From Rummeliibacillus pycnus_A (GTDB lineage Bacteria > Bacillota > Bacilli > Bacillales_A > Planococcaceae), in contig NZ_CP132291.1 of assembly GCF_044359855.1 (NCBI RefSeq), positions 2,728,001 to 2,792,000 on the forward strand: DNA of 64,000 nt. Reading direction: 5' to 3'. The notes under the pieces are model-generated. The model saw only the letters and a list, made by a program, of their open reading frames with translations. It ran no database searches and had not been told where the DNA came from. Shown one piece after another: positions 15,045-24,753 of this stretch (position 1 is the first letter of the stretch; the number at the start of each line of letters is the position of its first letter). Made by a program: the position numbers and the translations under genes.

Positions 15045-18000
15045 ATGAAAAGAAAGTTATTTATAATTGGCTGTATCATGATTTTTCTTTTCACCATTAT
15101 AAGTAGTTTTAACTATTTTAATATTTTCGAGCCAAAAGGCCCGGATGCTAAAAATGGTGTATTAGATTTAAGTCATTGGGATTTTGAGAAAAATGGAAAC
15201 GTGAATTTAGATGGTGAGTGGCAATTTTATGGAGGGGATTTAATCACACCGGATAAAAATCCGCACACCTTTAATGAGTATAAACATAAGCTAACAACTA
15301 TTCATGTCCCGGGAAATTGGAATAATCAAAAGAAATATAAAATCGGTACGTATCGTTTGCTTATTAAGTTACCTAAAGACGGATCATATGGAGTTAAAAC
15401 CGATACAATTCGAAACGCTAGCAGATTATTTATAAATGGAGTTGAATCCGGAGAAAAAGGGAACCCAACAAAACATATGGGGGAATATCAGTATAGTGAC
15501 GAAAAGTATGTAGCATATAGTACAGGTAAAAACAATGAAATAGAAATCGTTATGCAAGTAGCATCTCCGGATTATCCTGTGGTAGGGATTGTTAAATCAA
15601 TTGAATTTGGTGAAAAGGAGAAAATAGCCACATCAAAAACTATCGATATTTTGTTTGATACAGCACTTTTTTCAGGTTATTTTCTATTATTTATTATGTA
15701 TTTCGTCACTTTTCTCCAAAGAAGAAGAAACTTGTTTGAATTGTACTTTAGTTTATTTTGCCTTTTTCAGGGATTTTATATTAGTTCGCTAAATCAACAG
15801 TTACTATTTATCGGAACTCCTGAGATGCCTTCTTTACATAGAGCGTTTTTTCAATTGTCATTTTTTCATTTAACATTGCTATTTTTCCTTTTATTTATAT
15901 ATGCCTTTTATAAACCGTATGTAAATAAGCTGATTGTGAAGGTTTTATGTTCCTTAATCATTGCGCAAGAACTAATTGAAGGTATACCAAGTCCAATACT
16001 GTGGCTTCATTTGCCGGTTATGGTTGAGAAAATAGGTATGGTTATTATTATCGTTTTTAGTTACTGCTATATATTTTATGTGTTACTAAAGGTATTAATA
16101 AAAAAAGTGGAAGGCTCTGAGTATCTCTTATTTATCGTGACATCGTTTGGGTGTTATGGATTATTAGTAGGATTGCACTTTTTGTTTGAAACGCATATTA
16201 ACAATGAACCATTCCTTCTATTTTTAATCATGGTTATTGGAATGTCTTCATTAATAGGTTTCCGACATCAACAAGCTTTTATAGAGATAGATCGTTTATC
16301 AAAAGAATTGATACGTATGGATGAGATGAAGAATGAATTTTTGATGAAGAGTTCTCATGAATTAAGAACACCTTTGAACGGTATTATTAATATTTCTAAA
16401 TTTTTAATAGAAGGAAATCATGGTGTATTAAAAAAAGAACAGTTAGATGCGGTTATTTCCGTTCACTCTGTTGGGCGTCGATTAGAAAGAGTTGTAGAGG
16501 ACTTATTATATGCCGGTGAAATGCAAATCGAGAATATTCATCTAGTCCCGTCACCAGTAAATATCTATATAGTGGAAGAAATCACCAAAGAACTATCTTA
16601 CTTAATTCCATCAAAACATAATGTGGATTTGATTAATAAGGTTCCTGCTAATTTAGAGCTAGTTTATGTAGATGAAAGTAGATTGAAGCAAGTATTTTTT
16701 AATCTAATCTACAATGCCATTAAATTTACTAAAAACGGAGAAATTACGGTTTCAGCTAAGGTGAAAGGTGAAGAAATGCGAATATCTGTTGAGGATACAG
16801 GTGAAGGAATAGCAAAAGAAAACCATGATAAAGTATTTGCATCCTTATATCAAGTGCATGGTCGAGAATCAGAAGGGCTTGGAATAGGATTAAGTATTAC
16901 CAAACAAATAGTAGAAGCATCTGGTGGGCAAATTTGGGTTACATCTGAAGTAGGGAAAGGTTCTATTTTCACTTTTACGATTCCATTGGCAAATAGTAAC
17001 CAACTAAAAGAAGTTAATACGGTAGAATATGCAGCATCGATTGAACCAAACAACACAAAGATGATAGAGCAATTTAATCGTCAATCGCAATTTTTGCAAT
17101 TACCTCTTCAAATAGAAGGGGAAAAATCATATACCATTTTAGTAGTTGATGATGATCATACAAATTTAAAGGTAATGATTAATTGTATACGTTCTATGGA
17201 TTATACAGTTATTGCTGTTGATAGTGGCGAAAAAGCTATTCAAATAATAAAAGAAGAACCGATTGATTTATTAGTATTAGATTTAATGATGCCTACTATG
17301 TCTGGCATTGAAGTTTGTAAGATTGTACGACAGGATTATGATTTAACGGAATTGCCAATTATTATTTTAACAGCTGCAGGACAACTAACTGATTTAGTCG
17401 TATCCTTTAAAGGAGGGGCTAATGATTTTTTACAAAAGCCTGTGAATATGGAAGAATTGAAAGTTCGTATAGATTCATTGTTATTAATAAAGGAATCTTC
17501 ACAAGAAGCGATAAAAAATGAATTGAGTTTCTTATCAACTCAGATAACGCCACATTTCTTGTACAATACATTTAATACGATTATTGGATTGAGCTATAAA
17601 GATCAAGAAAAAACTAGAGAAGCCCTGCAATATTTATCAATCTATTTCCGAGCTAAATTAGATTATAAAGGCCGAAATAACCTTATCCCATTAGAAAATG
17701 AAATCGAACTAGTACAAGCCTATTTGGCAATAGAAAAATTGCGATTTGGTAATCGATTGGATATTGAATATGATATTGATGAGAATATTGAGGCTGTAAT
17801 ACCTTCTATGACAATTCAACCGTTAGTAGAGAATGCAGTACATCATGGAATTGTATCGAAGCAAGGTGGTGGGACTGTTAAAGTTGCCATTAAGCACGTA
17901 GAGGAAGGAATAAAAATAATAGTAGAAGATAACGGAGTGGGCATTCCGATTGAAAAACAAGAAGAATTATTAAATGAAAGAGGAACAAGAATTGGTTTCT

Positions 18001-18128
18001 CTAATCCATTTAGAAAATTAAAGTTAATCAAAAAAGCAACATTTTCATTGGAAAGTACAGAAGGAAAAGGAACGAGAATTACAATAATATTACCTGAGGT
18101 AGGATATGATGAGAGTCTTATTAATTGA
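15045..18128 (+). CDS. 7TM hybrid histidine kinase with two kinase modules
   Basis: This is a membrane sensor kinase of 1027 aa. It has a signal/anchor helix, an extracytoplasmic jelly-roll domain (about 35-190) of the 7TMR-DISM type, seven membrane helices (about 200-410), a HisKA domain with H438 (SSHELRTPLNG), an ATPase domain ending in a G-box (GLGIGLSIT), a receiver with D746 (LLVLDLMMP), and then a LytS-type kinase module with H837 (TPHFLYNTFN) and its own ATPase domain. Two complete kinase cores in one chain is unusual. The start is the ATG at 15045 with AAAGAGGTG upstream. It overlaps the response-regulator gene by 23 bases. The adhesin gene next door is a likely target. Confidence 0.85.
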   Translation: MKRKLFIIGCIMIFLFTIISSFNYFNIFEPKGPDAKNGVLDLSHWDFEKNGNVNLDGEWQFYGGDLITPDKNPHTFNEYKHKLTTIHVPGNWNNQKKYKIGTYRLLIKLPKDGSYGVKTDTIRNASRLFINGVESGEKGNPTKHMGEYQYSDEKYVAYSTGKNNEIEIVMQVASPDYPVVGIVKSIEFGEKEKIATSKTIDILFDTALFSGYFLLFIMYFVTFLQRRRNLFELYFSLFCLFQGFYISSLNQQLLFIGTPEMPSLHRAFFQLSFFHLTLLFFLLFIYAFYKPYVNKLIVKVLCSLIIAQELIEGIPSPILWLHLPVMVEKIGMVIIIVFSYCYIFYVLLKVLIKKVEGSEYLLFIVTSFGCYGLLVGLHFLFETHINNEPFLLFLIMVIGMSSLIGFRHQQAFIEIDRLSKELIRMDEMKNEFLMKSSHELRTPLNGIINISKFLIEGNHGVLKKEQLDAVISVHSVGRRLERVVEDLLYAGEMQIENIHLVPSPVNIYIVEEITKELSYLIPSKHNVDLINKVPANLELVYVDESRLKQVFFNLIYNAIKFTKNGEITVSAKVKGEEMRISVEDTGEGIAKENHDKVFASLYQVHGRESEGLGIGLSITKQIVEASGGQIWVTSEVGKGSIFTFTIPLANSNQLKEVNTVEYAASIEPNNTKMIEQFNRQSQFLQLPLQIEGEKSYTILVVDDDHTNLKVMINCIRSMDYTVIAVDSGEKAIQIIKEEPIDLLVLDLMMPTMSGIEVCKIVRQDYDLTELPIIILTAAGQLTDLVVSFKGGANDFLQKPVNMEELKVRIDSLLLIKESSQEAIKNELSFLSTQITPHFLYNTFNTIIGLSYKDQEKTREALQYLSIYFRAKLDYKGRNNLIPLENEIELVQAYLAIEKLRFGNRLDIEYDIDENIEAVIPSMTIQPLVENAVHHGIVSKQGGGTVKVAIKHVEEGIKIIVEDNGVGIPIEKQEELLNERGTRIGFSNPFRKLKLIKKATFSLESTEGKGTRITIILPEVGYDESLIN

Positions 18129-19227
18129 TGATGAGGAACTTTCTTTAGAAGTAATGGAAATCATGCTTCATAAAATACCGAACATTGAAATTGTAGGGAA
18201 ATACAACAATCCCATTGAAGCATTAAAAGACCTGGGAGAAGTGCAAGTCGATGTTATTTTCCTTGATATGGAGATGCCTGGTATGCATGGTCTTGAATTT
18301 GCAGAGAAAGTGATGGGGAAACATAGTGATATTGAGGTGCTTTTTGTAACAGCCTATCCCCAATTCGCTTTAGAAGCATTCGAGGTTAATGCGATTGATT
18401 ATTTATTGAAGCCTGTTAGTATGATGAGATTGCAAAAGGCAATAAATAAGATAGAAGAAAAGTTAGCTTTGTATCAGACTAGGGAACAGCTTGCCGATCA
18501 ATCAAAAAGTATATTGCGTAGCTACTTTATGGTTAGCTTTCAGTTAATTGACTATCAAAATAATGAGGTGAAATGGCGTACAAAAAAAGTAAAGGAGTTA
18601 TTTGCATTTCTATGGCATAATGGGAAAAACCCTATACACAAATCTCTTATTATTGAGGAACTTTGGCCGGATAAGCAAGCGGAGAAAGCTGTGTCTTTAC
18701 TACATACGACCATCTATCAGCTGAGAAAAACATTAAAGGAAATTGGTGTAGAAAATCCTATAACACTAATAAACGATCATTATAAATTATCAGTGCAATT
18801 AGAGGCGGATGTGCTTGAATTACAGGAGATCATTCAATCTGATAGTTTAGATTCAAAAAAAGTTGAAAGAGTAATTGAATTGTATAGTGGAGACTACTTA
18901 GAAAATGATGATTTTATTTGGTCGATTCAACATCAGCAAGAACTAAAGCAAGAAGTTCTACGCTATCTTCAAAAGTTTGTCGTTAGTTCAAAGTATGAAA
19001 AAGATTATACAAAGTTAGTTGGGGTATGCTTAGACAAAATGTTCGTTCTTAATCCATACGATGACATGATTATGTATCAATTATTGGAGTATTATTGTGA
19101 GTTAAACAACACAAGAAAAGTGAAAGAAGTATTCCAAGTCATTACACATCGTTTGAAAGATGAATTAGGAGTAAGTATACCAACTAATATCGTAGAGTTG
19201 AAAAATAATTATTTTAATAAATTTTAA
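18106..19227 (+). CDS. Response regulator with winged helix and BTAD domain
   Basis: This is the transcription factor partner of the hybrid kinase. It has a receiver (residues 1-120) with phospho-acceptor D54 (IFLDMEMPG) and Lys in LLKPVS, an OmpR-type winged helix (about 145-215), and a bacterial transcriptional activation domain (about 225-370). The last two make it resemble SARP-type activators. It overlaps the kinase gene by 23 bases, and GAGGTAGG precedes the paired ATG codons at 18106 and 18109. A strong terminator follows. Such activators bind direct repeats near -35; candidate targets are the adhesin and polysaccharide promoters that share a 15-bp motif. Confidence 0.85.
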   Translation: MMRVLLIDDEELSLEVMEIMLHKIPNIEIVGKYNNPIEALKDLGEVQVDVIFLDMEMPGMHGLEFAEKVMGKHSDIEVLFVTAYPQFALEAFEVNAIDYLLKPVSMMRLQKAINKIEEKLALYQTREQLADQSKSILRSYFMVSFQLIDYQNNEVKWRTKKVKELFAFLWHNGKNPIHKSLIIEELWPDKQAEKAVSLLHTTIYQLRKTLKEIGVENPITLINDHYKLSVQLEADVLELQEIIQSDSLDSKKVERVIELYSGDYLENDDFIWSIQHQQELKQEVLRYLQKFVVSSKYEKDYTKLVGVCLDKMFVLNPYDDMIMYQLLEYYCELNNTRKVKEVFQVITHRLKDELGVSIPTNIVELKNNYFNKF

Positions 19228-19272
19228 AAAGGCTTATGATTTCTAGCTTTATAGAAATCATAAGCTTTTTTG
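19226..19272 (+). terminator. Terminator of the two-component operon
   Basis: AAGGCTTATGATTTCTA pairs with TAGAAATCATAAGCTT, followed by a T-run. Confidence 0.9.
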
Positions 19273-19448
19273 TGTGCAATAAAATGAAAGAGAATAAATA
19301 ATTGGTAATTAAGTAATGGTTTATTTATTGAAAATATATATAAAACGATATTTTTAGGTATTTAATATTAAAAAAATCCTAAATCCGGCTAAATTAAATA
19401 ATATATATATGATATGATAGACATTTTTACTTACCGTAAAATATAAAT

Positions 19449-19463
19449 TTCAGAATTTGTTTA
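19449..19463 (+). promoter_or_regulatory. Shared 15-bp motif, copy 1 (adhesin)
   Basis: TTCAGAATTTGTTTA, followed 10 bases later by TTAATAT, a possible -10 region. Identical copies stand upstream of the polysaccharide operon (26161) and the second diguanylate cyclase (32913). Confidence 0.7.
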
Positions 19464-19489
19464 GTTTGCACCGTTAATATGTACTAAAA

Positions 19490-19632
19490 GGCTCTAAGCT
19501 TGAGCTAATTATCTAAGCTTATTAGTTCAGATATACAGAAAGCAATCACATTAGAAGAATAGGGGGGCTGAAAGAATTAATGGTTTAAGCCCGGAGACTA
19601 AATATTTTTATCAATTATAAAAGGAGAGCATT
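19490..19632 (+). promoter_or_regulatory. Structured leader of the adhesin mRNA
   Basis: The 5' leader of about 140 bases holds AAGCTT repeats near 19496 and 19516 and a stem GGGCT/AGCCC (about 19565-19592) followed by GGAGACTAAA, then the AAAGGAGAG ribosome site. CCGGAGAC resembles the tail of the B12 box, but the other cobalamin-riboswitch parts are absent. It is of unknown type. Confidence 0.4.
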
Positions 19633-22600
19633 ATGAAAAGGATTAGCTTAATAGTTGCATTAATACTATTACTTGCAAATAGCTTCTTAACACCACTAGC
19701 TGCATATGCCACAGATACCAATAAACAAGCATTTACTTTAGGTGAAGCAAAGGCAAATACAATAGACGAATCATCGGTAAAAGTAACATATAATTGGAAT
19801 TTTACCGCTGGTGATAAGGAAACAGAAACGACATACGACTTTCAACTACCTGAAAATATTAAAGTTGAAAACACACAAACAAATTCTTTACAAATTAATG
19901 GTGCAGTAATTGGTTCATATACCGTATCAGGTAATGAGATAAAAATATCTATTTTAGCGCATCAAACAGTTAGTGGGACAGGAACGATTGAGATAGATGG
20001 AAAAAAAGAGATTACGGAACCAACTCCTGATACTTCGGCTGAAGAAAAACAAGCAGAATCAGTAGCAAAGACAACAGAACAACCAATAGAACCAGTCATA
20101 AAGAAATCAGTAGAACAACCTGCTGAAAATGTTGAAGAACAACCTCAAGTTGATGCAAATGAAAATGCTGAGGAAATTAACAGTATTAAAACATCAAATA
20201 CTGATATCAAAGAAAATATTTTAACAAGTGCAAAGTTAACCTTTACAAATTCACAAGGTGACACTATTGATAAGGTGGATCGTAAATCAACAATTGCTGT
20301 AGATTACACGTTTGTCCTTCCGAATGGTCATAAGTACACAGATGGGGCTACATTTAAATTTCATCTACCAAAGGAATTAGAAGTTTACGAAACTGTGGAT
20401 CAGCAGCCACTTAAATTTGGCAATGAAACTATTGGGGAATTCTCAGTAGCTATGGATGGTGAAGTTACGGTAGTTTTTAATAACTTCATTGAAACTCACT
20501 CTAATATCCAAGGTACACTCCAAGTATTATCTAAACTTAGTGAGAAAGTAGCGATTACTGATGATAAAAAGGTGACTGTAACACCTATTCAAGGGCAAGC
20601 ATCTATAGATATTCCGATTAATTACATTTCGAATGGTTCTACAATAGATAAAAGTGGTACCCCTAATAAAAAATACAATGCGAATACAATCGATTGGACA
20701 GTTGATTTCAATAAAAATCTTGATGATATCCAAAATGTAGTACTAAGTGATCCGATTCAAGATGGTCAGGCATTAAAAGAGGGTTCTATCAAAGTGTATA
20801 AATTAATTACACATCTTGATGGCAGCGTAGAACTAGGTGAAGAAGTAAAGGGATTGGACATTGGAAAGACAACCGAAAGTAAGGATTTCCAAATCAATTT
20901 AGGAGATATTCATTCAGCATATCGAGTAGTATACACAACGAATATTACAGATCAGGATAAAACTCATTATACCAATACAGCCACACTTTCTGGTGATGAT
21001 TTTACGAATCAGTCTGCAAGTGCGACCGTAAATGTTGGCCGTGGTACATCGTTATCCAAAAGTTCAACAGGTTACGATGGCTCTAAGCAAACCATTAATT
21101 GGGAAATTAAGTACAATTACAACGAAAAAACTATCTCAGCAGAAAAAGCAGCCTTAACAGACTACTTTAATGATTCACAAGAGCTTGTAGATAATTCAGT
21201 TAAAGTATATGAAGTTACTATTAAGGATGATGGAAGTGAAGGGAATTTAATTCCGGTTACATCCGGTTTTACAGTAGCTAAGAAATCACAAGAAGGAAAA
21301 AACGGATTTGAACTTAAATTCGACAATGATATAAATAAAGCATATAAAATTGTCTATCATACCAAAGCGATTGACCGTGTCTATAAAGGAGAAAAGATTA
21401 CAAATGAAGTAACAAATGGTGACGGTACAAAAACAACTGGTACTCGAGACATCAATCAACAAATACTAACTAAAGTATTTGCTAGTGCAGATTATAATAA
21501 AAAGACTGCAAATTGGAAAATTTCTTTTAATAATGATAGTCATGCAATGAAGAACGTGAAATTGAAGGATACCTTTACAAATAAGGGATTAAAATTCCTT
21601 CAAGATACATTGGTCATTAAAACCGGTGGAACAAAACTTCAATTAAATAAAGATTATACAGTTACATCAGATAATAATGGTTTTGAAATTACTTTTACAA
21701 ATGAGATTAATGAGCCATACACAATTGAGTACCAAACAACATTTAACTATGAAGAACGTGAAGATAAGGCTAAAAAATCACTGGACAATAAAGCGCTTCT
21801 GACATGGGAAGACAAAATAGGTAATGTGAAAGAGAAAGAAGCAACTGCGACATTTAAGCCGGATAACTATACGCAATCGAATGGTTTTAAAAATGGTTCA
21901 TACAATGCCGTAACTAAAGAAATTACTTGGAGTATTGGGGTTAACTATAATCTTAAAACACTTTCAAATGCTACGGTAGAAGATTATATAGTAGATGGTC
22001 AGAAGCTTGATCTGGATTCCATTAAGGTCTATAAAATGTCTTTAACTGGAGGAGCAGATGGTATAATAGTTGATAAAGAATTAGCTAAAGACGAAGATTA
22101 TACTGTAGAAAAAATTGGCCCAAATGAAGCTGGAATTTCAGGCTTTAAAGTAATTTTCAAAAATGAAATAAATGAGCCATATCAAATCAAGTATAAAACA
22201 AACTTAAAAGATTCACTTATAAAAAATCAATATCACAATACAGCTACAGTTTATAATAATGGAGAAAAAGTAACGGACCTCTCAGCAGCTGTATCCGTAA
22301 AACACGGTGGCGAATATACAACAAAATCAGCTGAGCAAAAAGGTAAAATTATTAATTGGCGTGTGAATATTAACTTTGGTCAATCCGTAATTTCTAATGT
22401 TGTTTTAACGGATACCCCAAGCGAAAACCAATCTATTTTAAAGGATTCTTTCCGCTTATATGATACGATTGTTGATTTAAATGGAAATGTTAAGAAGGGA
22501 AAAGAGCTTAAAGAAGGCGAAGACTATACGATTACCAAGACGTTTGATGATGAATCATTTGAACTTAAGTTTACAAAAGCCATTGATGCACCATATATAC

Positions 22601-24408
22601 TAGAATATCAATCACTTATACTAGATAAAGTAGGTGCAAAAATTAATAACGACATCAAACTAACAGGTAATGAAATAACGGAAGAGAATACGCAATCCTC
22701 TTCTACTGTTACCGTCAAACAAACAACAGGAATGGGAACAGGTGAAGGTAAAGTAGGTAGCCTTACAGTTAAAAAGGTGGCAGCAGAGGATTCGAAAAAA
22801 TTCTTACCAGGTGCTGTATTCTCATTAATTGATGAGGAAACTAATACTGTAATTAAAACATTAACAACTGACGAATATGGTATTGCAATATTCGATAAAC
22901 TTCTTTTTGGAAACTATTTATTAAAAGAACTACTTGCTCCAGATGGTTATGCAATAGATATTAAAGATCCACAAAGAGTAGAGATCAATGGTAATAACGA
23001 CTTAACTATTAAAAATTCAAAAGTCATACGAGCTGTAGAGCTTACAAAAGTAGATGCAAACAATGATAAAAAGGCATTAAAAGGTGCCGAATTTGAATTA
23101 CAGAAAAAAGATGCAGAAGGTAACTATAAAGCAGTTGAAGGGAATTCAAAATTCATAACGGATGAAAATGGTAAAATCTTTGTGAATAATCTTGATCCAG
23201 GTGACTATCAATTTGTTGAAACAAAAGCTCCTGAACATTATGTATTAGATCAAAAACCAGTTTCATTTACGATTGAAAAGGACCAAATAGCAACAAATGA
23301 AGTTAAAAAGGCAAATGAAAGAGGTAAAGGTAATCTTTCTATTGTTAAAGTGGATGGAAAAGATCCGTCACAAGTTTTAGAAGGGGCAAAATTTGAGCTT
23401 TATGATAGTCAAAATACTTTGATTGCTACTAAAGAAACTGATAATAATGGTAAAATTACTTTTACAGATTTACCGTATGATCAATACACTTTAAAAGAAG
23501 TAAAAGCACCAAATGGATATGCGATCGATAAAGAAGATGGCAATCTATCAGTGGATTTAGATCAAGAAGACAAAGAAATAAAGGTTAAAAATAATAAAAT
23601 TATTCGTGCGTTTAAACTGAAAAAAGTAGACGCTAATAATACAAACCTTGGATTAAAAGGTGCCGAATTCAAATTGATGTATCAAAAACCAGGTACAGAT
23701 GGATATGAAGTTGTTTTTGGGAAAGAACAACTGGTAACAGACGCTAACGGAGAAATCTATGTAGAAAACCTGGAAGAAGGTAATTATCAACTAATAGAAA
23801 CAAAAGCACCAACAGGATATTATTTAGATAATAAACCAGTTGAATTTACTATTGATAGAGAACAGATTAATATTATAGATTTATCAAAGTCTAATGTACG
23901 TATACCTTATATCCCAGATCCAAGTGAACCAGGCAAACCAGGAGAGCCAGGGAAACCGGGAGAACCAGGGAAACCGGGAGAACCAGGCAAGCCAGGAGAA
24001 CCAGGTAAACCAGGAGAGCCAGGGAAACCAGGAGAACCAGGCAAACCAGGCAAACCAGGAGAGCCAGGTAAGCCAGGTAAGCCAGGAAAACCAAGTAAGC
24101 CGAGTGAACCAAATAACTCTAAAGATCCAAATAATCCAAATAGCCAAGAAGATAACAACAATCAAAAGCCAAATCATTCTGGTAAAAAAGATAAAGAAAA
24201 TCAACCTAATTCTTCGGGTAATACAAAGCCAGCCAAATCTAAAGATGTGAAAGAGACGAAAGAATTGAGAAAACCAGCATCTTCTAACAAAGGTGAATTT
24301 CTACCCCAAACCGGTATAGACTCTTTATGGGGATCGATATTTGCAGGGATGTTAATCATGTTGTTAGGTTTATGGATCGTATTTAATAAGAGAAATAAAA
24401 AAGCGTAA
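19633..24408 (+). CDS. LPXTG cell-wall adhesin: collagen-binding-like, CnaB and Gly-Pro repeats
   Basis: This is a cell-wall-anchored surface protein of 1591 aa. It has a signal peptide (1-26); an N-terminal region with a Glu/Pro-rich linker (about 130-190); about five Cna-type adhesion modules (about 330-1030), each starting with a NW.(V/I/S)..N-type strand and a D.....Q.L...S..VY motif; four CnaB/SpaA-like domains (about 1041-1432) with Lys, Glu (KEL/ETKAP) and Asn residues that suit isopeptide bonds; a (GKPGEP)n stalk (about 1431-1494); a hydrophilic wall-spanning region; and a sortase motif LPQTG (1557-1561) with membrane segment and KRNKKA tail. Its likely role is adhesion to matrix or to other cells. 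It stands alone after the two-component operon, with an AAAGGAGAG site. Confidence 0.93.
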   Translation: MKRISLIVALILLLANSFLTPLAAYATDTNKQAFTLGEAKANTIDESSVKVTYNWNFTAGDKETETTYDFQLPENIKVENTQTNSLQINGAVIGSYTVSGNEIKISILAHQTVSGTGTIEIDGKKEITEPTPDTSAEEKQAESVAKTTEQPIEPVIKKSVEQPAENVEEQPQVDANENAEEINSIKTSNTDIKENILTSAKLTFTNSQGDTIDKVDRKSTIAVDYTFVLPNGHKYTDGATFKFHLPKELEVYETVDQQPLKFGNETIGEFSVAMDGEVTVVFNNFIETHSNIQGTLQVLSKLSEKVAITDDKKVTVTPIQGQASIDIPINYISNGSTIDKSGTPNKKYNANTIDWTVDFNKNLDDIQNVVLSDPIQDGQALKEGSIKVYKLITHLDGSVELGEEVKGLDIGKTTESKDFQINLGDIHSAYRVVYTTNITDQDKTHYTNTATLSGDDFTNQSASATVNVGRGTSLSKSSTGYDGSKQTINWEIKYNYNEKTISAEKAALTDYFNDSQELVDNSVKVYEVTIKDDGSEGNLIPVTSGFTVAKKSQEGKNGFELKFDNDINKAYKIVYHTKAIDRVYKGEKITNEVTNGDGTKTTGTRDINQQILTKVFASADYNKKTANWKISFNNDSHAMKNVKLKDTFTNKGLKFLQDTLVIKTGGTKLQLNKDYTVTSDNNGFEITFTNEINEPYTIEYQTTFNYEEREDKAKKSLDNKALLTWEDKIGNVKEKEATATFKPDNYTQSNGFKNGSYNAVTKEITWSIGVNYNLKTLSNATVEDYIVDGQKLDLDSIKVYKMSLTGGADGIIVDKELAKDEDYTVEKIGPNEAGISGFKVIFKNEINEPYQIKYKTNLKDSLIKNQYHNTATVYNNGEKVTDLSAAVSVKHGGEYTTKSAEQKGKIINWRVNINFGQSVISNVVLTDTPSENQSILKDSFRLYDTIVDLNGNVKKGKELKEGEDYTITKTFDDESFELKFTKAIDAPYILEYQSLILDKVGAKINNDIKLTGNEITEENTQSSSTVTVKQTTGMGTGEGKVGSLTVKKVAAEDSKKFLPGAVFSLIDEETNTVIKTLTTDEYGIAIFDKLLFGNYLLKELLAPDGYAIDIKDPQRVEINGNNDLTIKNSKVIRAVELTKVDANNDKKALKGAEFELQKKDAEGNYKAVEGNSKFITDENGKIFVNNLDPGDYQFVETKAPEHYVLDQKPVSFTIEKDQIATNEVKKANERGKGNLSIVKVDGKDPSQVLEGAKFELYDSQNTLIATKETDNNGKITFTDLPYDQYTLKEVKAPNGYAIDKEDGNLSVDLDQEDKEIKVKNNKIIRAFKLKKVDANNTNLGLKGAEFKLMYQKPGTDGYEVVFGKEQLVTDANGEIYVENLEEGNYQLIETKAPTGYYLDNKPVEFTIDREQINIIDLSKSNVRIPYIPDPSEPGKPGEPGKPGEPGKPGEPGKPGEPGKPGEPGKPGEPGKPGKPGEPGKPGKPGKPSKPSEPNNSKDPNNPNSQEDNNNQKPNHSGKKDKENQPNSSGNTKPAKSKDVKETKELRKPASSNKGEFLPQTGIDSLWGSIFAGMLIMLLGLWIVFNKRNKKA
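23920..24111 (+). repeat. Gly-Pro-Glu/Lys collagen-like minisatellite in the adhesin
   Basis: The tandem unit is about 18 bases (coding GKPGEP), with local switches to GKPGKP. It is nearly pure purine-C repeat DNA, prone to length changes. It forms the stalk between the CnaB domains and the wall-spanning region. Confidence 0.9.
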
Positions 24409-24417
24409 ATTATAGAA

Positions 24418-24458
24418 GAGCTATTCAGCAGAATTTAATCTACTGAATAGCTATTTTT
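24418..24458 (+). terminator. Terminator of the adhesin gene
   Basis: AGCTATTCAG and AGATT pair with AATCT and CTGAATAGCT, followed by ATTTTTA. Confidence 0.9.
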
Positions 24459-24753
24459 ATTGGTTTTGATATATGATAGTGGATTTCTTATGCATCCTTT
24501 GTGGGTGAAGGGTTTATCTGTAGCGAAAATGATGGAATATCATCCGTATTGTTATGTAAAACTATTAATCTAATGACACAATTAGGTTTAAACACCTATA
24601 AAAACACTCTATTTCCGCTAATTATTAATATTTTTAGGTAATTATACTGTTGGCATTTATGGAGTTTAAATAGTCTACAAGTCTAACGTAACGTTCTGGT
24701 TTTGTGTCATTTCTATTATAATGAAAGAAAAAGAAGTGATAGGAATGATACAG
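24459..24753. other. Gene-free stretch before the transglutaminase-like gene
   Basis: I see no gene, repeat or confident promoter. It does not contain the 15-bp motif found before the neighbouring adhesin and polysaccharide genes. In-frame ATG codons at 24721 and 24745 lack good ribosome sites. Confidence 0.4.

Noticed and set aside
19560..19610. Cobalamin riboswitch because of CCGGAGAC
   Set aside because: Only the end of the B12 box is imitated; the other conserved blocks are absent and the gene is not B12-related.
23884..24250. Long open frames on both strands inside the Gly-Pro repeat of the adhesin
   Set aside because: They are by-products of the purine-rich repeat. The adhesin frame has a signal peptide, domains and the LPQTG anchor; the others have none.
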